A stretch of 64,000 bases of DNA from Deltaproteobacteria bacterium (GTDB taxonomy: Bacteria; Myxococcota_A; Polyangia; Polyangiales; Ga0077539). The stretch spans positions 1-64,000 of the forward strand of contig JADJAE010000034.1 of NCBI GenBank assembly GCA_016704445.1, read 5' to 3'. The position numbers were made by a program, and so were the translations under genes. The notes below the pieces were generated by a model. The model worked only from the letters and a program-made list of their open reading frames with translations, ran no database searches and was not told where the DNA came from. The stretch's first letter is position 1. Each line of letters opens with the position of its first letter. Below, one piece after another: positions 1 to 9,803 of this stretch.

Positions 1-297
1 GTGCTCTTCCACGACTCGCCCCCGGCGGGCCCGGCGCCGCCGAGGTGCTCGACCGCGGCCTCGGCCTCGTGAAGAACGTGGTGCCGCTCCCGCACCCCGA
101 GACGCGCCTGCGCCTCGACGCGCGACCGCGTGTCGCTCATGGCCCAGCGGTTCTCTCCCGGCGCGTGCATCACGCTGCCCGCGCGCTCGCACGTGGCCCT
201 CCGCGAGGGGCGCTTCGAGTCGCCCCACGACGTGAGCGTGCTGCGCGCCGACGGCGCCGTCGAAGCCCTCGCGACCGACACGGTGTACGCCCCATGA
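1..297 (+). CDS. C-terminal fragment of a peptidase S51 / glutamine-amidotransferase-like protein
   Basis: Only the last part of the gene lies in the window. Two frames join into a plausible C-terminus: GLGLVKNVVPLPHPETRLRL (from about 48) and then MAQRFSPGACITLPARSHV (from about 134), ending at a TGA at 295-297. The GLGL..VV..PH pattern resembles the C-terminal part of peptidase S51 (cyanophycinase/peptidase E) and related class I amidotransferase-like proteins. The catalytic Ser-containing part is outside the window, so the assignment rests on a short stretch. A frameshift lies near 120. The stop overlaps the next start by four bases (ATGA), so it is translationally coupled to the esterase. 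It could equally be an unrelated alpha/beta-fold amidohydrolase. Confidence 0.4.
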
Positions 298-1438
298 CGA
301 AGCGACTCGCGATCGATCACCTGCTCGCCCACAACCCCACGCGCGAGCGCGTCGAGGCCTTCCTCGCGGGCAAGCGCTTCCCCCTCGTCGAGGGCGCCAG
401 CGCCACCTTCGTGTGGCGCGGCGAGGCCGAGTCGGTGGTGCTCCGCCACTGGATCTACGCGCTCGAGTCTTCGAACGAGCTCACGCGCGTGCCGGGCACC
501 GACCTCTGGTACATCACCCTCGAGGTCCCGCCGCGCTCGCGCGTCGAGTACAAGCTCGAGATCCGCAACAACGGCGTCGGCCGCTGGATCGAAGATCCCC
601 TCAACCCCAACCGCGCGCGCGACCCCTTCGGCGCCAACTCCGTGCTCCAGGGCGACGGCTACGCGGTGCCCGAGTGGACGCGCCCCGACTCCACCGCGCG
701 CCCCTGCCACGCTCTCGAGCCCTTCGGTTCGAGAGCGAGGCGCTCCGGCGGCGCGCGCCGCGGGCAGATCACCTCCCGGCGCGCTTTCGCCGCTCGCACC
801 TGTACCCGCTCCTCGTCGTGCACGACGGCAGCGATTACATCAAGTACGCGGGCATGAAGACGGTGCTCGACAACCTCATTCACCGCCTCGAAATCCCCGA
901 CCTCATCGCGGTGTTCACCGACTCGCCCGACCGCTTGCAGGAGTACGCCAACAACGAGGCCCACGCGCGCTACCTCACCGAGGAGCTGGTGCCCGACCTC
1001 GAGCGCGCGCTTCCCCTCCTGGCGCGGCCGCAGTCGCGGTGCCTCATGGGCGCGAGCTTCGGCGCGGCGTTTCGCCTCTCCACCGCGTGGCGCTACCCCG
1101 GCTTCTGGGGGCGATTGCTGCCGCAGTCGGGATCGTTCGCGTTCACCGACATCGGCGGCGGAACCGCCGCGGGCCGCTCTTCGACAAGGTCGTCGAGTTC
1201 GTGAACGAGTACCGCGAGAAGCCCACGGCCCTCAGCGAGCGCGTGTTCGTGAGCTGCGGCGTGTACGAGTCGCTCATCTACGAGAACCGCTCGCTCGTCC
1301 CGCTGCTCGACGACACCGGCATGCAGGTGCGCTTCGTCGAGGCGCGCGACGGGCACAACTGGGAGAACTGGCGCGACCGGCTGCGCGAGGGCCCTCTCGT
1401 GGCTCTACCCCGGCCCGCTCTTGATGGTCTACGAGTGA
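294..1438 (+). CDS. Enterochelin-esterase-like alpha/beta hydrolase (frameshifted)
   Basis: The protein begins MTKRLAIDHLLAHNP at the ATG overlapping the previous stop. The N-terminal half (to about residue 140) looks like the beta-sandwich/CBM48-like domain of Fes-type esterases (VEYKLEIRNNGVGRWIEDPLNP). The C-terminal half is the esterase D-like hydrolase: LLVVHDGSDYIKYAGM, then the nucleophile elbow GASFGAAF, and a late GHNWENWRD carrying the probable catalytic His. The family hydrolyses ester or amide bonds in peptide-like siderophores; the substrate here is unknown. At least three single-base frameshifts (about 700, 1160 and 1400) break it, but motifs continue in order across them, and the joined frame ends LLMVYE at 1438. 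It sits between the S51-like gene and the ATP-grasp gene. Confidence 0.6.
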
Positions 1439-1480
1439 GAAACCGGCGACCGTGAGGGCGCCGAGCGAGAGGGAAACACA

Positions 1481-2779
1481 GTGGCTGACATCACACGCGA
1501 GATCGGTCTGTCGCTCGGCGCAGACCTGTGCTGGCCCCTCTGTTACGAGGATCACGCGAAGCGCCTCGACCTGGCGCATCCCGGTCGAGGGCGACACGGT
1601 GCGCTTTCACGTCGAGCGGGTCACCATCGAGCCCTTCGACCTGCGCCAGCCGTGCAAGTACGACGTGGTCATCGACCGGCTCACCCACTGGCTCCACACG
1701 AGCCGCGAGTGGATCAAGAAGTCGATTCGTCATGAACGACCTCTACGTGTTCAACAACCCGTGGAGCGTCCAGGCCAACGAGAAGCACACCAGCTACTGC
1801 GCGATGATGGCGCTGGGGATGCCCATCCCCGAGACGTGGATGATCCCGCCCAAGAGCTATGAGCCCTCGCCCGACGTGCGGCCCACGCTCCAGCGGTACG
1901 CGAAGCTCTTCGACGTGGGCAAGGTCGGCGCGAAGGTGGGCTACCCGGCTTTCCTCAAGCCCTACGACGGCGGCGGCTGGCGCGCCGTCACGCGCGTCAC
2001 CAACGAGAAGACCGCGTGGAAGGCCTACGAAGAGAGCGGCAAGGCCGTGATGCACATGCAGGCGGGCGTCAAAGACTACGACCGCTTCATGCGCTGCATC
2101 GGGTTCGGTCCGCAGGCGCACGTGCGTGCTCTACAACCCCGACGCGCCCTGCACGACCGCTACACGATGGAGCAGGACTTCATCGCGCAGGCCGAGGGAT
2201 CACCTGCGCAAGATCACCCTGACGATCAACGCCTTCTTCGGGTGGGAGTTCAACTCGTGCGAGTCGCTGCGCGCCAACGGCGTGTGGTACCCCATCGACT
2301 TCGCCAACCCGTGCCCCGACTCGCAGGTGACGTCGCTGCACTACCACTTCCCGTGGCTGGTGAAGTCCCTGAACTGGTCGATCTTCTGCGCGGCGACGAA
2401 GCGCAAGATGCGCAAGACCTCGACTGGGAGCCCTTCTACGCCATCGCCGCGGAGGCGACCTGCTACGCCGAGAAGTCCGGCGCCACGCCGCGGCAGACGC
2501 CGCGAGCGCTTCGACACCGGGCGCGCTTTCGAGGAAGAGTTCTGCGCGACGCACCTCGCGCACTTCCGGACGAGGTGGCCAAGGAGTTCTTCGCCACGCC
2601 CCGAGGCCCGCGAGCCGGGCGCCCGCGCGGGTCGCCGCGCTCCTTCCCGCCCACGAGGTCGAGCTTGGGGCCTTCACCGAGCGTCCTGGGCGGCGGATCC
2701 AGAAGTGGCGCGAAGACGACAAGGCGCGCGGGCGCGCGAGGGCGAAGTCGAAGCAAGTCCCGCCTGCGCGGGGGCTCCC
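1481..2779 (+). CDS. ATP-grasp ligase (frameshifted)
   Basis: The gene starts with GTG (ADITREIGLSLGAD) 42 bases after the esterase. Joined frames give an ATP-grasp protein of about 430 residues. NDLYVFNNPWSVQANEKHTS and MALGMPIPETWMIPPKSY resemble the pre-ATP-grasp strand, AFLKPYDGGGWRAV carries the ATP-binding lysine and glycine-rich loop, and WEFNSCES with PIDFANPCPDSQ holds the Glu/Asp/Asn residues expected to bind magnesium. ATP-grasp enzymes activate a carboxylate as acyl phosphate and couple it to an amine, so peptide or amide bond formation is the likely chemistry. Several frameshifts (about 1570, 1735, 2120, 2200 and 2420-2640) interrupt it. The C-terminal end is not certain; it is placed just before the next GTG. 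Confidence 0.65.
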
Positions 2780-3496
2780 GTGTCTGGAGTCCCGCTGGCG
2801 CTCCACCGCATCGGAAGGGAGAGCACCCTGGCGCGCTGGGGCACCTTCGGGCAGCCGGTGCTCCTGCTCCCACCGCGGGGCGACGCCGAGGAGATCGAGC
2901 GCTGGCAGATGATCGACGGTGCTGCGGCCGCTCATCGACGGGGCGCATCAAGGTCTACGCGTGCGACAGCGTGGCGGGGCGGGCCCTGGTGCGCCAGAAG
3001 CACCAGATGTGGCTGCAGAACCAGTTCCATCAGTACGTGCGGCACGAGGTGGTGCCGGCCGTGCGCATGGACTGCAAGGCCCCCGACATCGAGCTCTGGA
3101 CGGCGGGCGCCCGTCGGCGCCTTCACGCCGCGGCGCGCGTGTGCAGGTTCCCCGACGTGTTCGCGCGGGCCATCGGGCTCAGCGGGACCTTCGACCTCCG
3201 GCGCTTCTTCGACTGTCCGATGAGCGCCTTCAACGATGACTTCCGGCGGCGTCGCCGCGCACTTCCTTCCCGCCGCTCGGGCCGGCACCTCGAGCTCTTC
3301 CGCACGCTTTCCTGCCTCTGCGGGGAGGGCCGCGCGGAGGACATCGGCGAGAGCTGGGCCCTGGCCAAAGCCCTTGGGGCGCAGGGCGTCCCGAACCGGG
3401 TGATCTCCTGGGGGCCCGAGTGGCCGCACGACTGGGACACCTGGCGTCACATGCTCCCGCAGTACCTCGACGAGTGGACCCGTGACAGAGAAGTAG
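2780..3496 (+). CDS. Second esterase-like alpha/beta hydrolase (frameshifted)
   Basis: It starts with GTG (VSGVPLALHRIGRESTLARW). Joined frames follow an esterase family pattern: GTFGQPVLLLP, EEIERWQMIDVLRPLIDG, KVYACDSVAGRALV, QNQFHQYVRHEVVPAVRMDC, then a nucleophile elbow region read as WTAGAS with VGAF in the next frame, RFPDVFARAIGLSGTFDLRRFF, and a C-terminal WPHDWDTWRHMLPQYLDEW with the probable catalytic His. The end VTEK with TAG at 3494-3496 requires one more frame change. The two hydrolases of this operon are distinct in sequence: this one lacks the N-terminal sandwich domain. Frameshifts fall near 2875, 2925, 3110, 3245 and 3475. It lies 12 bases before the GCS2 gene. Confidence 0.55.
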
Positions 3497-3508
3497 GCAA
3501 AGATCCCC

Positions 3509-5017
3509 ATGGCCGAGACCACGCGCGCACACAAAGAGGTCGACAGCGCGCTGGACGGGCAGGCGCACCGTGAGTTCATGCGCGCGCTGCTCAACGACGT
3601 GAGGGCGCTGGAGCGCATGCTCGCCGAGGGCACCTTCGAGTCGGGGCAGCGCCGCATCGGCGCCGAGCAGGAGATGTTCCTCATCGACCGAGCGTGGTCC
3701 CCCGCGCGCGGCGCGGTGGCGATGCTCGAGAAGCTCGAAGACCCGCACTACACCACCGAGCTCGGGCAGTTTCAGCTCGAGGTCAACGGCGACCCGCAGC
3801 CCTTCGCGGGCGACGGCCTGGCGACATGCAGGCGCAGCTCGACGGCTCCTGTACGCGGCCGGCGCGGCGCGGCCAACGACCTCGGCATGGACGCTGGTGC
3901 TCGCGGGCATCCTCCCCACCCTGCGCAAGGCCGACCTGGGCCTCGACGAGATGGTGCCCAGCCGCGCTACCTCGCGATGAACAGGCGGTGACCGAGCCCG
4001 CGGCGGCGCTTCGAGCTTCTCCATCACGCGGCCTCGACGAGCTCATCATCGAGCACGACTCGGTGATGGTCGAGGCGCGCAACGCCAGCTTCCAGGTGCA
4101 CCTCCAGCTGCGACCCGAGCGACTTCGCGCAGGAGCTACAACATCGCGCAGATGCTGCTCGGGCCGGTGCTGGCGGCGGGCACGAACTCGCCGGTGCTGT
4201 TCGGCCGGCGGCTCTGGGCCGAGACCCGCATCGCGCTCTTCGAGCAGGCCGTCGACACGCGCACGCCGGGGCTGCACCTCCGCGAGTCCGACGGCCGGGT
4301 GTCCTTCGGCCGCGACTGGGTGAAGGAGGCGGCGTGGCCGAGCTCTTCAAAGAGGACGTCTCCCGCTTTCCGCGCGCTGGTGGGCACCGACCTCGACGAA
4401 GACCCCATGGCCTGCGCTCGACCTGCGGGCGTGCCGTACATGAAGGCGCTGCGCCTGCACAACGGCACGATCTACCGCTGGAACCGCGCGTGCTTCGGGG
4501 TGACCGAGGGCCGCGCGCACCTGCGCATCGAGAACCGCATCATGCCCTCGGGGCCCAGCGTGCTCGACCAGGTCGCCAACAGCGCCTTCTGGTCGGGCTG
4601 ATGAGCGGAGCTCAACGCCACCGTCGAGGACGTGGCGACCCGGCCAGGACTTCGAACGCGCGGGCCGAACTCTACACCGCCGCCCGCGAGGGCCTCGGCG
4701 CGAGCTTCACCTGGCTCGACGGCGAGGAGGTGCCCGCGCGCAACCTCGTGCTCGACCGGCTGCTGCCGCTCGCGAAGGCGGGCCTGACCGCGCGGGCGTC
4801 GACCCGGCGGACAGCGAGCGCCACGCGCATCTCCCGAGCTGGGCGCATCCGCACGATGCACACCGGGCTCGATGGACCCTCGACTCCCCGCGTTTCTTAC
4901 ATGAAGGACCGAGGGACCCAGGGCGCCCTGCTCACGGCGCTGACCGCGGCGATGATCGCGCGGCAGAAGACCGACGCGGTGGTGGCCGACTGGGAGCCTG
5001 CGCGGCTCGACGAATGA
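3509..5017 (+). CDS. GCS2-type glutamate-cysteine-ligase-like amidoligase (frameshifted)
   Basis: From ATG (MAETTRAHKEVDSALDGQ) the joined protein is about 500 residues, the usual size. IGAEQEMFLID is the N-terminal GCS2 Glu motif. ELGQFQLEVN, SVMVEARNASFQVHLQL, FGRRLWAETRIALFEQAVD, KALRLHNGTIYRWNRACF and LRIENRIMPSGPSVLDQVAN match the glutamate-cysteine-ligase fold of glutamine-synthetase-like enzymes. The family joins an amine to a gamma-carboxylate using ATP. Beside the ATP-grasp gene it more likely makes a specialised amide than glutathione; this is inferred from context. Frameshifts fall near 3830, 3960, 4130, 4340, 4600, 4790 and 4880, yet the motif order is kept. The TGA stop overlaps the next ATG (ATGA at 5014). 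Confidence 0.7.
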
Positions 5018-5538
5018 CAGCGCGCACCGGGTACCACAAGGTGTCGCAGCACATGCCGACCGACATCTTCACGGTGCGCCCCTACGATCTGGTCGAGTTG
5101 GTGGCCGACCTGATGAGCTGGGGAGCGCATCCGGCATGTGCCTGCGGAGGACGACAACCGGGCTGCATTGCGGGCCTCGTGACGCAGCGGGTGGTGCTGC
5201 GCCACCTGGCCGACCTGGCGAAGCAGTCGCGCGAGGCCGGGGGCGAGCGTCCTGCGGCGTGGACATCATGCGCCGCGACCTGATCCCCGTGACGCCCGAC
5301 ACGCGCACCTCTCGACGCGACGGCGCTGATGCAGAAGCACCGCATCGGGTGCCCTGCCGGTGGTGCAGGACCGGCACATCGTGGCGGTAAGCCACGGAGG
5401 AGGACTTCGTGGGCCTTCGTCTCGAAGGTGCCTGGTGGGCGACGAGCCGGGCGGAGCTGCCATCCGGGGATGACGGCTCCCCGGGCGCGCGTGCCAGAGA
5501 CCGCCGCCATGCTTGTCCTCCTCCACGCTCATTCTTGA
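5014..5538 (+). CDS. Tandem CBS-domain protein (frameshifted)
   Basis: It starts MTARTGYHKVSQHMPTDIFT at the ATG overlapping the GCS2 stop. The first CBS motif reads FTVRPYDLVELVADLMSW, then RHLADLAKQSREAGG, and a second domain begins DIMRRDLIPVTPDTP, continuing MQKHRIG and LPVVQDRHIVAVV with TEEDFVGL in other frames. CBS pairs bind adenine nucleotides and often regulate an enzyme, so it may sense energy state for the neighbouring ligases (inference). Frameshifts lie near 5130, 5260, 5310, 5350 and 5400. Its end is uncertain: frames close at 5474 or at 5538, and the later one is used here. Confidence 0.5.
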
Positions 5539-5562
5539 TCGCCGGGAGATCGGCTACTGTCG

Positions 5563-6658
5563 GTGAGCCGCCCCGGCCCCACGCCGGTCGCGGTCGCGGG
5601 CGTCCACGGCAACGAGCCCGCGGGCATCGAGGCGGCACGGCGGGTGTTCGCCCGGCTGGAGCGCGGCGGCGTGGCGGTGCGCGGCGAGCTGGTGGTCTTG
5701 CGGGCAACGTCGGGTCGCTGAAGCGCGCGTGCGCCAGCGAGTCCAAGGACCCCAACCGGCAGTGGAGCGAAGGCCGCGTGGAGGCGCTACAGGTCCTCGC
5801 CGGGCGCCGGGGCGCTCGACGCGGAGGACCAGGAGCAGCTCGAAGCCGCTGGGCGCCATCGAGGCGGCGATGGGCGGGCGCGGGGCGCGGTGCACCTGGT
5901 CGACCTCCACACCTCGAGCGCGGCGTGGGGTGCCCTTCGTGCCTTCGGCGACACGCTGGCGCAGCGGCGCTTCGTGGAGCCTTCCCATCCCGGTGATCAT
6001 CGGGCTGGAGGAGCAGATCGACGGCGCCCTCTCGGAGTACTGGACCCGCCGGGGATGCATCACCTTCACCGTCGAGGGCGGACAGCACGACGACCCGGCC
6101 TCGGTCGACAGCCTGGAGTCGGTGCTGTGGCTCGCGCTCCACCAGGCGGGCCTCCTCGACGGCAACGCTCCGTCGGAGGTGCGCGAGGGGAGGCGCAGGC
6201 TCGACGCGCGGCGGGGCGACCTGCCGAGGGTGCTCGAGGTGGTCTCCCGGCGAGCGATCACCGCGGAGGACAGCTTCCAGATGGAGCCGGGCTTCCGCAA
6301 CATCGCGCGGGCGACGTGGGGGCAGCTCCTGGCGCGCGACCGCCGCGGGGAGATCGTGGCGCCGCACGACGGAGTGGTGATCCTGCCGCTCTACCAGGGG
6401 CTCGGGAGCGACGGGTTCTTCTGGGGTCGCGAGGTGAGCGAGGCGAGGCTGCAGGCGTCAAGGGTGCTGCGCTCGCTCGGGGCCCACCATCTGCTGGCGC
6501 TGCTGCCCGGGTGGAGCGAGACCCCGCCCGGGCGACGCGCTTCGTGGTCGACCGCCAGACGACGAGGCTGGTGCCGCTGGAGGTGTTCCACCTGTTCGGG
6601 TACCGGCGGGTGAGGGGAGCGCAGCGGCGCGCTCACCGTGGAGCGACAGCTCGACTGA
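5563..6658 (+). CDS. AstE/aspartoacylase-family zinc deacylase (frameshifted)
   Basis: The likely GTG start gives VSRPGPTPVAVAGVHGNEPA. GVHGNE supplies the zinc-binding His and Glu; HLVDLHTSS (near 5890) supplies the third zinc ligand region. FTVEGGQHDDPASVDSLESV and the beta-rich C-terminal domain (GFRNIARATWGQLLARDRRG, APHDGVVILPLYQGLGSDGFF) are typical of succinylglutamate desuccinylase/aspartoacylase proteins, which cleave N-acyl amino acids. The joined frame ends ALTVERQLD at TGA 6656-6658. It is the last gene of the operon and could release or trim the product made by the two ligases. Frameshifts lie near 5700, 5795, 5850, 5930, 5975, 6530 and 6620. An alternative is N-succinylglutamate desuccinylase, but only an AstD-like gene (at 34022), not the rest of the Ast pathway, is in the window. 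Confidence 0.65.
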
Positions 6659-6718
6659 CGCGCGCGGCTCCGGGAGACGGCTGGTTTCGCTGCGCGGAGG
6701 GTGGCACCCTCCGGTCTC

Positions 6719-7316
6719 ATGGGCGACGCGGCGGAGCAGACCTGGATCGACTACGCGACCTACCTGGCGCTCGAGGCGCAGGCCGATCGAAGCACGAGTG
6801 GCTCGACGGCGTCGTCTACGCCATGGCTACGGCACGCTGGAGCACGGCCAGCTCTCGGCGGCGGTCATCGGCGAGCTGCGCGGCCCGGCCTCGGGCTGTG
6901 GCTGCCGCGTGTTCAGCCCGACGCGAAGGTGCGCGTGTCGGCCACCGGGCTGGCGACGTACCCCGACGCTTTCGGTGGTGTGCGGCCCGATCGAGCGCGA
7001 CGCCGACGACCGCAACGCGATGGCGAACCCCGCGGTGCTGGTGGAGGTGCTCTCCGACGGTACCGAGGCGTACGACCGCGGGGAGAAGTTCGAGCACTAC
7101 CGTTAACTCCCGTCGCTGCGCGACTATGTTCTCGTCTCGCAGCGGCGGCCGCTGGTCGAGGTGTACTCGCGCGACGCGCACGACCGCTGGGTGCTCACGG
7201 CGGTCGGCGCTTACGAGCGCTTCACGCTCTCGGCGCTGCCGGGCGACGTCGAGGTCGACCGGGTGTACGCGGGCGTCGAACTGGTCGCCGCGCCGCCGCG
7301 GTCCGTGCGGGGCTAA
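6719..7316 (+). pseudogene. Uma2-family (DUF820) PD-(D/E)XK protein, broken
   Basis: It starts MGDAAEQTWIDYATYLALEA. Motifs of the Uma2 family follow in order: KHEWLDGVVYAMA, LSAAVIGELRG, RVQPDAKVRVSATGLATYPD, then VVCGPIERDADD, NPAVLVEVLSDGTEAYDRG, EKFEHYR and LPSLRDYVLVSQRRPLVEVY, ending PPRSVRG at TAA 7314-7316. These fit the PD-(D/E)XK nuclease-like core (the D of ATYPD and the E-x-L of VEVLS). Frameshifts occur near 6795, 6830, 6890 and 6970. An in-frame TAA at 7104-7106 interrupts EKFEHYR and LPSLRDY, which otherwise continue in the same frame. Uma2 proteins are common as multicopy genes in myxobacteria and cyanobacteria; their biological role is not established. Confidence 0.65.
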
Positions 7317-7355
7317 ACCGCCGCTACGCCGCCGCGAAGGAAGGGATCGGAAGCC

Positions 7356-8754
7356 ATGATCGAAATCGAGTTCCTGGGTGGCGCGCAGACCGTGACCGGC
7401 CCGAAGCACCGGGTGCGCACCTCGCGCGCGACGGTGCTGCTCGAGTGCGGCCTCTTCCAGGGTCGACGCCGCGACGCCTGGGCGCAGAACCACGAGCTGC
7501 CCATCGACCACGAGTCCTCGACGCGGTGGTGCTCTCGCACGCGCACATCGACCACTCCGGGGCGCTGCCGCTGCTCTACAAGCAGGGCTACCGCGGCTCC
7601 ATCTTCGCCACGCCCGCCACGCGCGACCTCTGCGTCCCGATGCTGATGGACGCGGCGATGATCCAGGAGGCCGACGCTCGGCACATCGAGCGGCTCATCG
7701 AGCGCGATCACGCCGACATCGAGCCCGCGCAGGTGCTCTACTCTCGCGACGACGCCGTGGGGCGGTCGAGCTGATGATCACGGTCCCCTACCGGCGTCGG
7801 CAGGTGGTGGCGCCGGGCGTCACCTGCACCTTCCTCGACGCGGGCCACGTGCTCGGCAGCGCCATCGTGGTGCTCGACATCGACGACGACGGAGCGCACA
7901 CCCGCATCGCCTTCACCGGCGACCTCGGACGCCACCACCTGCCGATCCTGCGCGACCCGGAGGTGCCCGACGGGGGCGCACTGCCTGATCATGGAGAGCA
8001 CCTACGGCGACCGGTTGCACGCCCCATCGAGCAGGCGGGCGACGCGCTGGCGGAGGTCATCGAGCGCACGTGCAAGCGCGGCGGCAAGGTGATCATCCCT
8101 TCGTTCGCGCTCGAGCGCGCAGGAGATCGTCTACGAGCTGAAGCAGCTCACGGCGCGGGGCAGGCTCCCAACATCCCGGTCTACGTCGACTCACCGCTCA
8201 CGGTGAGCTCACGGAGGTCTTCAGCAGCACCCCGACTGCTACGACCGGGAGGCCTTCGACCTGCTGAACAGCGGCGACTCGCCCTTCGACTTCGAGGGCC
8301 TGCACTACGTCTCCGACGTCGAGGAGTCCAAGGCGATCGACGCGAAGCCAGGCCGGCGATCATCATCTCGGCGAGCGGGATGTGCGAGGGCGGCCGGGTG
8401 CTGCACCACCTGCGCGCGGCCATCGGGCGACCGGAGAACACGGTGGTGATCGTGGGGTTCCAGGCGGAGCACACGCTGGGGCGGAGGCTGGTGGAGAAGC
8501 GCGACGAGGTGCGCATCTTCGGGCTGCCGTACCGGCGCGAGGCCGAGGTGGCGGTGCTCAACGGCTTCAGCGCCCACGCCGACCAGGCCGGCCTGCTCGA
8601 CTACGCGGAGAGCGTGCGGAGGCGAGGCAAGCTGCGGCGGGTGATCCTGGTGCACGGCGAGCCCGGGGCGCAGGCGGTGCTGATGAAGGAGCTCGACGAG
8701 CGCGGCTTCCCTACGGTGGACGCGCCCTCGGCCGGGCAGCGCATCCGGCTGTAG
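7356..8754 (+). CDS. Beta-CASP metallo-beta-lactamase RNA-processing-type protein (frameshifted)
   Basis: It starts MIEIEFLGGAQTVTGP. The zinc motif SHAHIDHSG, LDAGHVLGSA, FTGDLGRHH, MESTYGDR, PSFALERAQEI (across a frame change), SASGMCEGGRVLHH, GFQAEHTLG and NGFSAHADQ are all present in order. They give a complete MBL fold with the beta-CASP insert and the late catalytic histidines seen in CPSF73/Ysh1-like nucleases. Such bacterial proteins cut RNA; the target here is unknown. It ends SAGQRIRL at TAG 8752-8754. Frameshifts lie near 7520, 7760, 7985, 8115, 8155, 8205, 8235 and 8350. The final roughly 60 bases recur in degenerate form at 9459 and in part at 10719. Confidence 0.75.
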
Positions 8755-8829
8755 CGAGGGGTCCATAGGCAATCGATACCGGTGCGGTCCCGGCTACGGC
8801 CGACGCGGTTCATCGCCTACGATGCCAGC

Positions 8830-9398
8830 ATGAGCGCGGCCGAGAAGCGGAAGACCACCTACGCCGAGTACCTCGCACTGGAGCTCAGCTCGGGCGTCCG
8901 CCACGAGTTCGTCGACGGCTTCGCCTATGCGATGGCTGGCGGCGAGCCTGAACACGCCCGCCTCGCCCTCTATCGGGGCCGAGCCGCGCCCGCTCCTCCG
9001 GGGCGGCTCCTGCCGGGATCTTTTCCTCTGACCTGAAGGTGCGCGTCCCGGCCTCTGGCAACGCCTAATACGCCGACGTCGCGGTCGTCTGCGGACCCTC
9101 GCGCGCGACGCCACCGACCCCTGGCCGTGACCAACCCGACGATGCTCGTCGAGGTGCCGTCGCCCTCGACCGAGCTCTTCGATCGCGGCGAGAAGTTCGC
9201 CGACTACCGCCTCTTCGCGTCGCTCCAGCACTACGTGATGGTCACCGTGGGCGCCGCCGCATCGAGCACTACCGCCGCAACGCCGACGGCATTCCGGACG
9301 CTCACCGTCGCGGCCGCTTACGAGACCCTGGTCCTGCCGGAGTTCGGCGGACGCCCGCGGTCGATGACGTCTACGAGGGCGACGAAGCCGTCGACTGA
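8830..9398 (+). pseudogene. Second Uma2-family protein, broken
   Basis: It starts MSAAEKRKTTYAEYLALE and continues RHEFVDGFAYAMAGG, FSSDLKVRVPASG, ADVAVVCGP, NPTMLVEVPSPSTELFDRGE and KFADYRLFASLQHYVMV, ending DDVYEGDEAVD at TGA 9396-9398. This is the same family as the gene at 6719, including the conserved E-x-P/L strand and DRGEKF. It has frameshifts near 8960, 9020, 9110, 9265, 9290 and 9350. An in-frame TAA at 9066-9068 lies between ASGNA and YADVAV, exactly where the family has the ATYPDV strand. The gene sits between two copies of the MBL 3' end. Confidence 0.6.
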
Positions 9399-9458
9399 CC
9401 ACGGCCCGCCACGCCACGGGCGCGCGGAGATGCTCACCCAGGCTAGGCGGCGCTCCAG

Positions 9459-9553
9459 AAGGAGCCGCGACGAGCGGGCTTCCCGACGGTGGGCGCGCTC
9501 GGCCGGGCAGCGCATCCACGCTGTAGCGCCGGGGGCTTGACGTATGGCCCTCC
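9459..9553 (+). repeat. Degenerate copy of the MBL gene 3' end (site 2)
   Basis: From about 9459 to the TAG at 9524-9526 the sequence parallels the last roughly 65 bases of the MBL gene (8690-8754), including GCCGGGCAGCGCATCC and CTGTAG. It continues with CGCCGGGGG and a GACGTATGGCCCTCC block that is shared with 10753-10770 and, in changed form, with 14743-14762. It is not an open frame of its own. The stretch 9399-9619 around it holds no other gene that I can recognise. Confidence 0.7.
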
Positions 9554-9619
9554 GGGGGCCAGCGAAACCGCTAGCAGGAGTACCGCAGGGAGCAGGCGGA
9601 CCTCCGAGCGGCTCGAGAC

Positions 9620-9799
9620 TCAACCGCCCGTTGGTTCGTCGCGCACGGCGACCGGAGGAGCGGCGTGGTCGACCGCCGACCTCAGCGGACCGATGACCCG
9701 GGCGCGCTTGAGTGAGAGGGCCATCTCGTAGAGCTGCGCGAGCTCTTCCAGGCGACGTGAGACGGCCGCGGGGGACATGTCGACGGTGCGCGATGCCAT
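9620..9799 (-). CDS. Small 59-residue partner protein of the nucleotidyltransferase
   Basis: This short frame begins MASRTVDMSPAAVSRRLEEL at the ATG complementary to 9797-9799 and ends with TGA at 9620-9622. It lies four bases after the stop of the nucleotidyltransferase gene, and its Shine-Dalgarno-like GAGGAG is inside the last codons of that gene, so the two are very likely co-translated. The first 40 residues (SRRLEELAQLYEMALSLKRA) should form a helix pair. No family was recognised. A small helical protein paired with an MNT-type nucleotidyltransferase suggests a toxin-antitoxin-like or regulatory pair, but this is inference from arrangement. Confidence 0.6.
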   Translation of the reverse strand: MASRTVDMSPAAVSRRLEELAQLYEMALSLKRARVIGPLRSAVDHAAPPVAVRDEPTGG

Positions 9800-9803
9800 C
9801 GGG

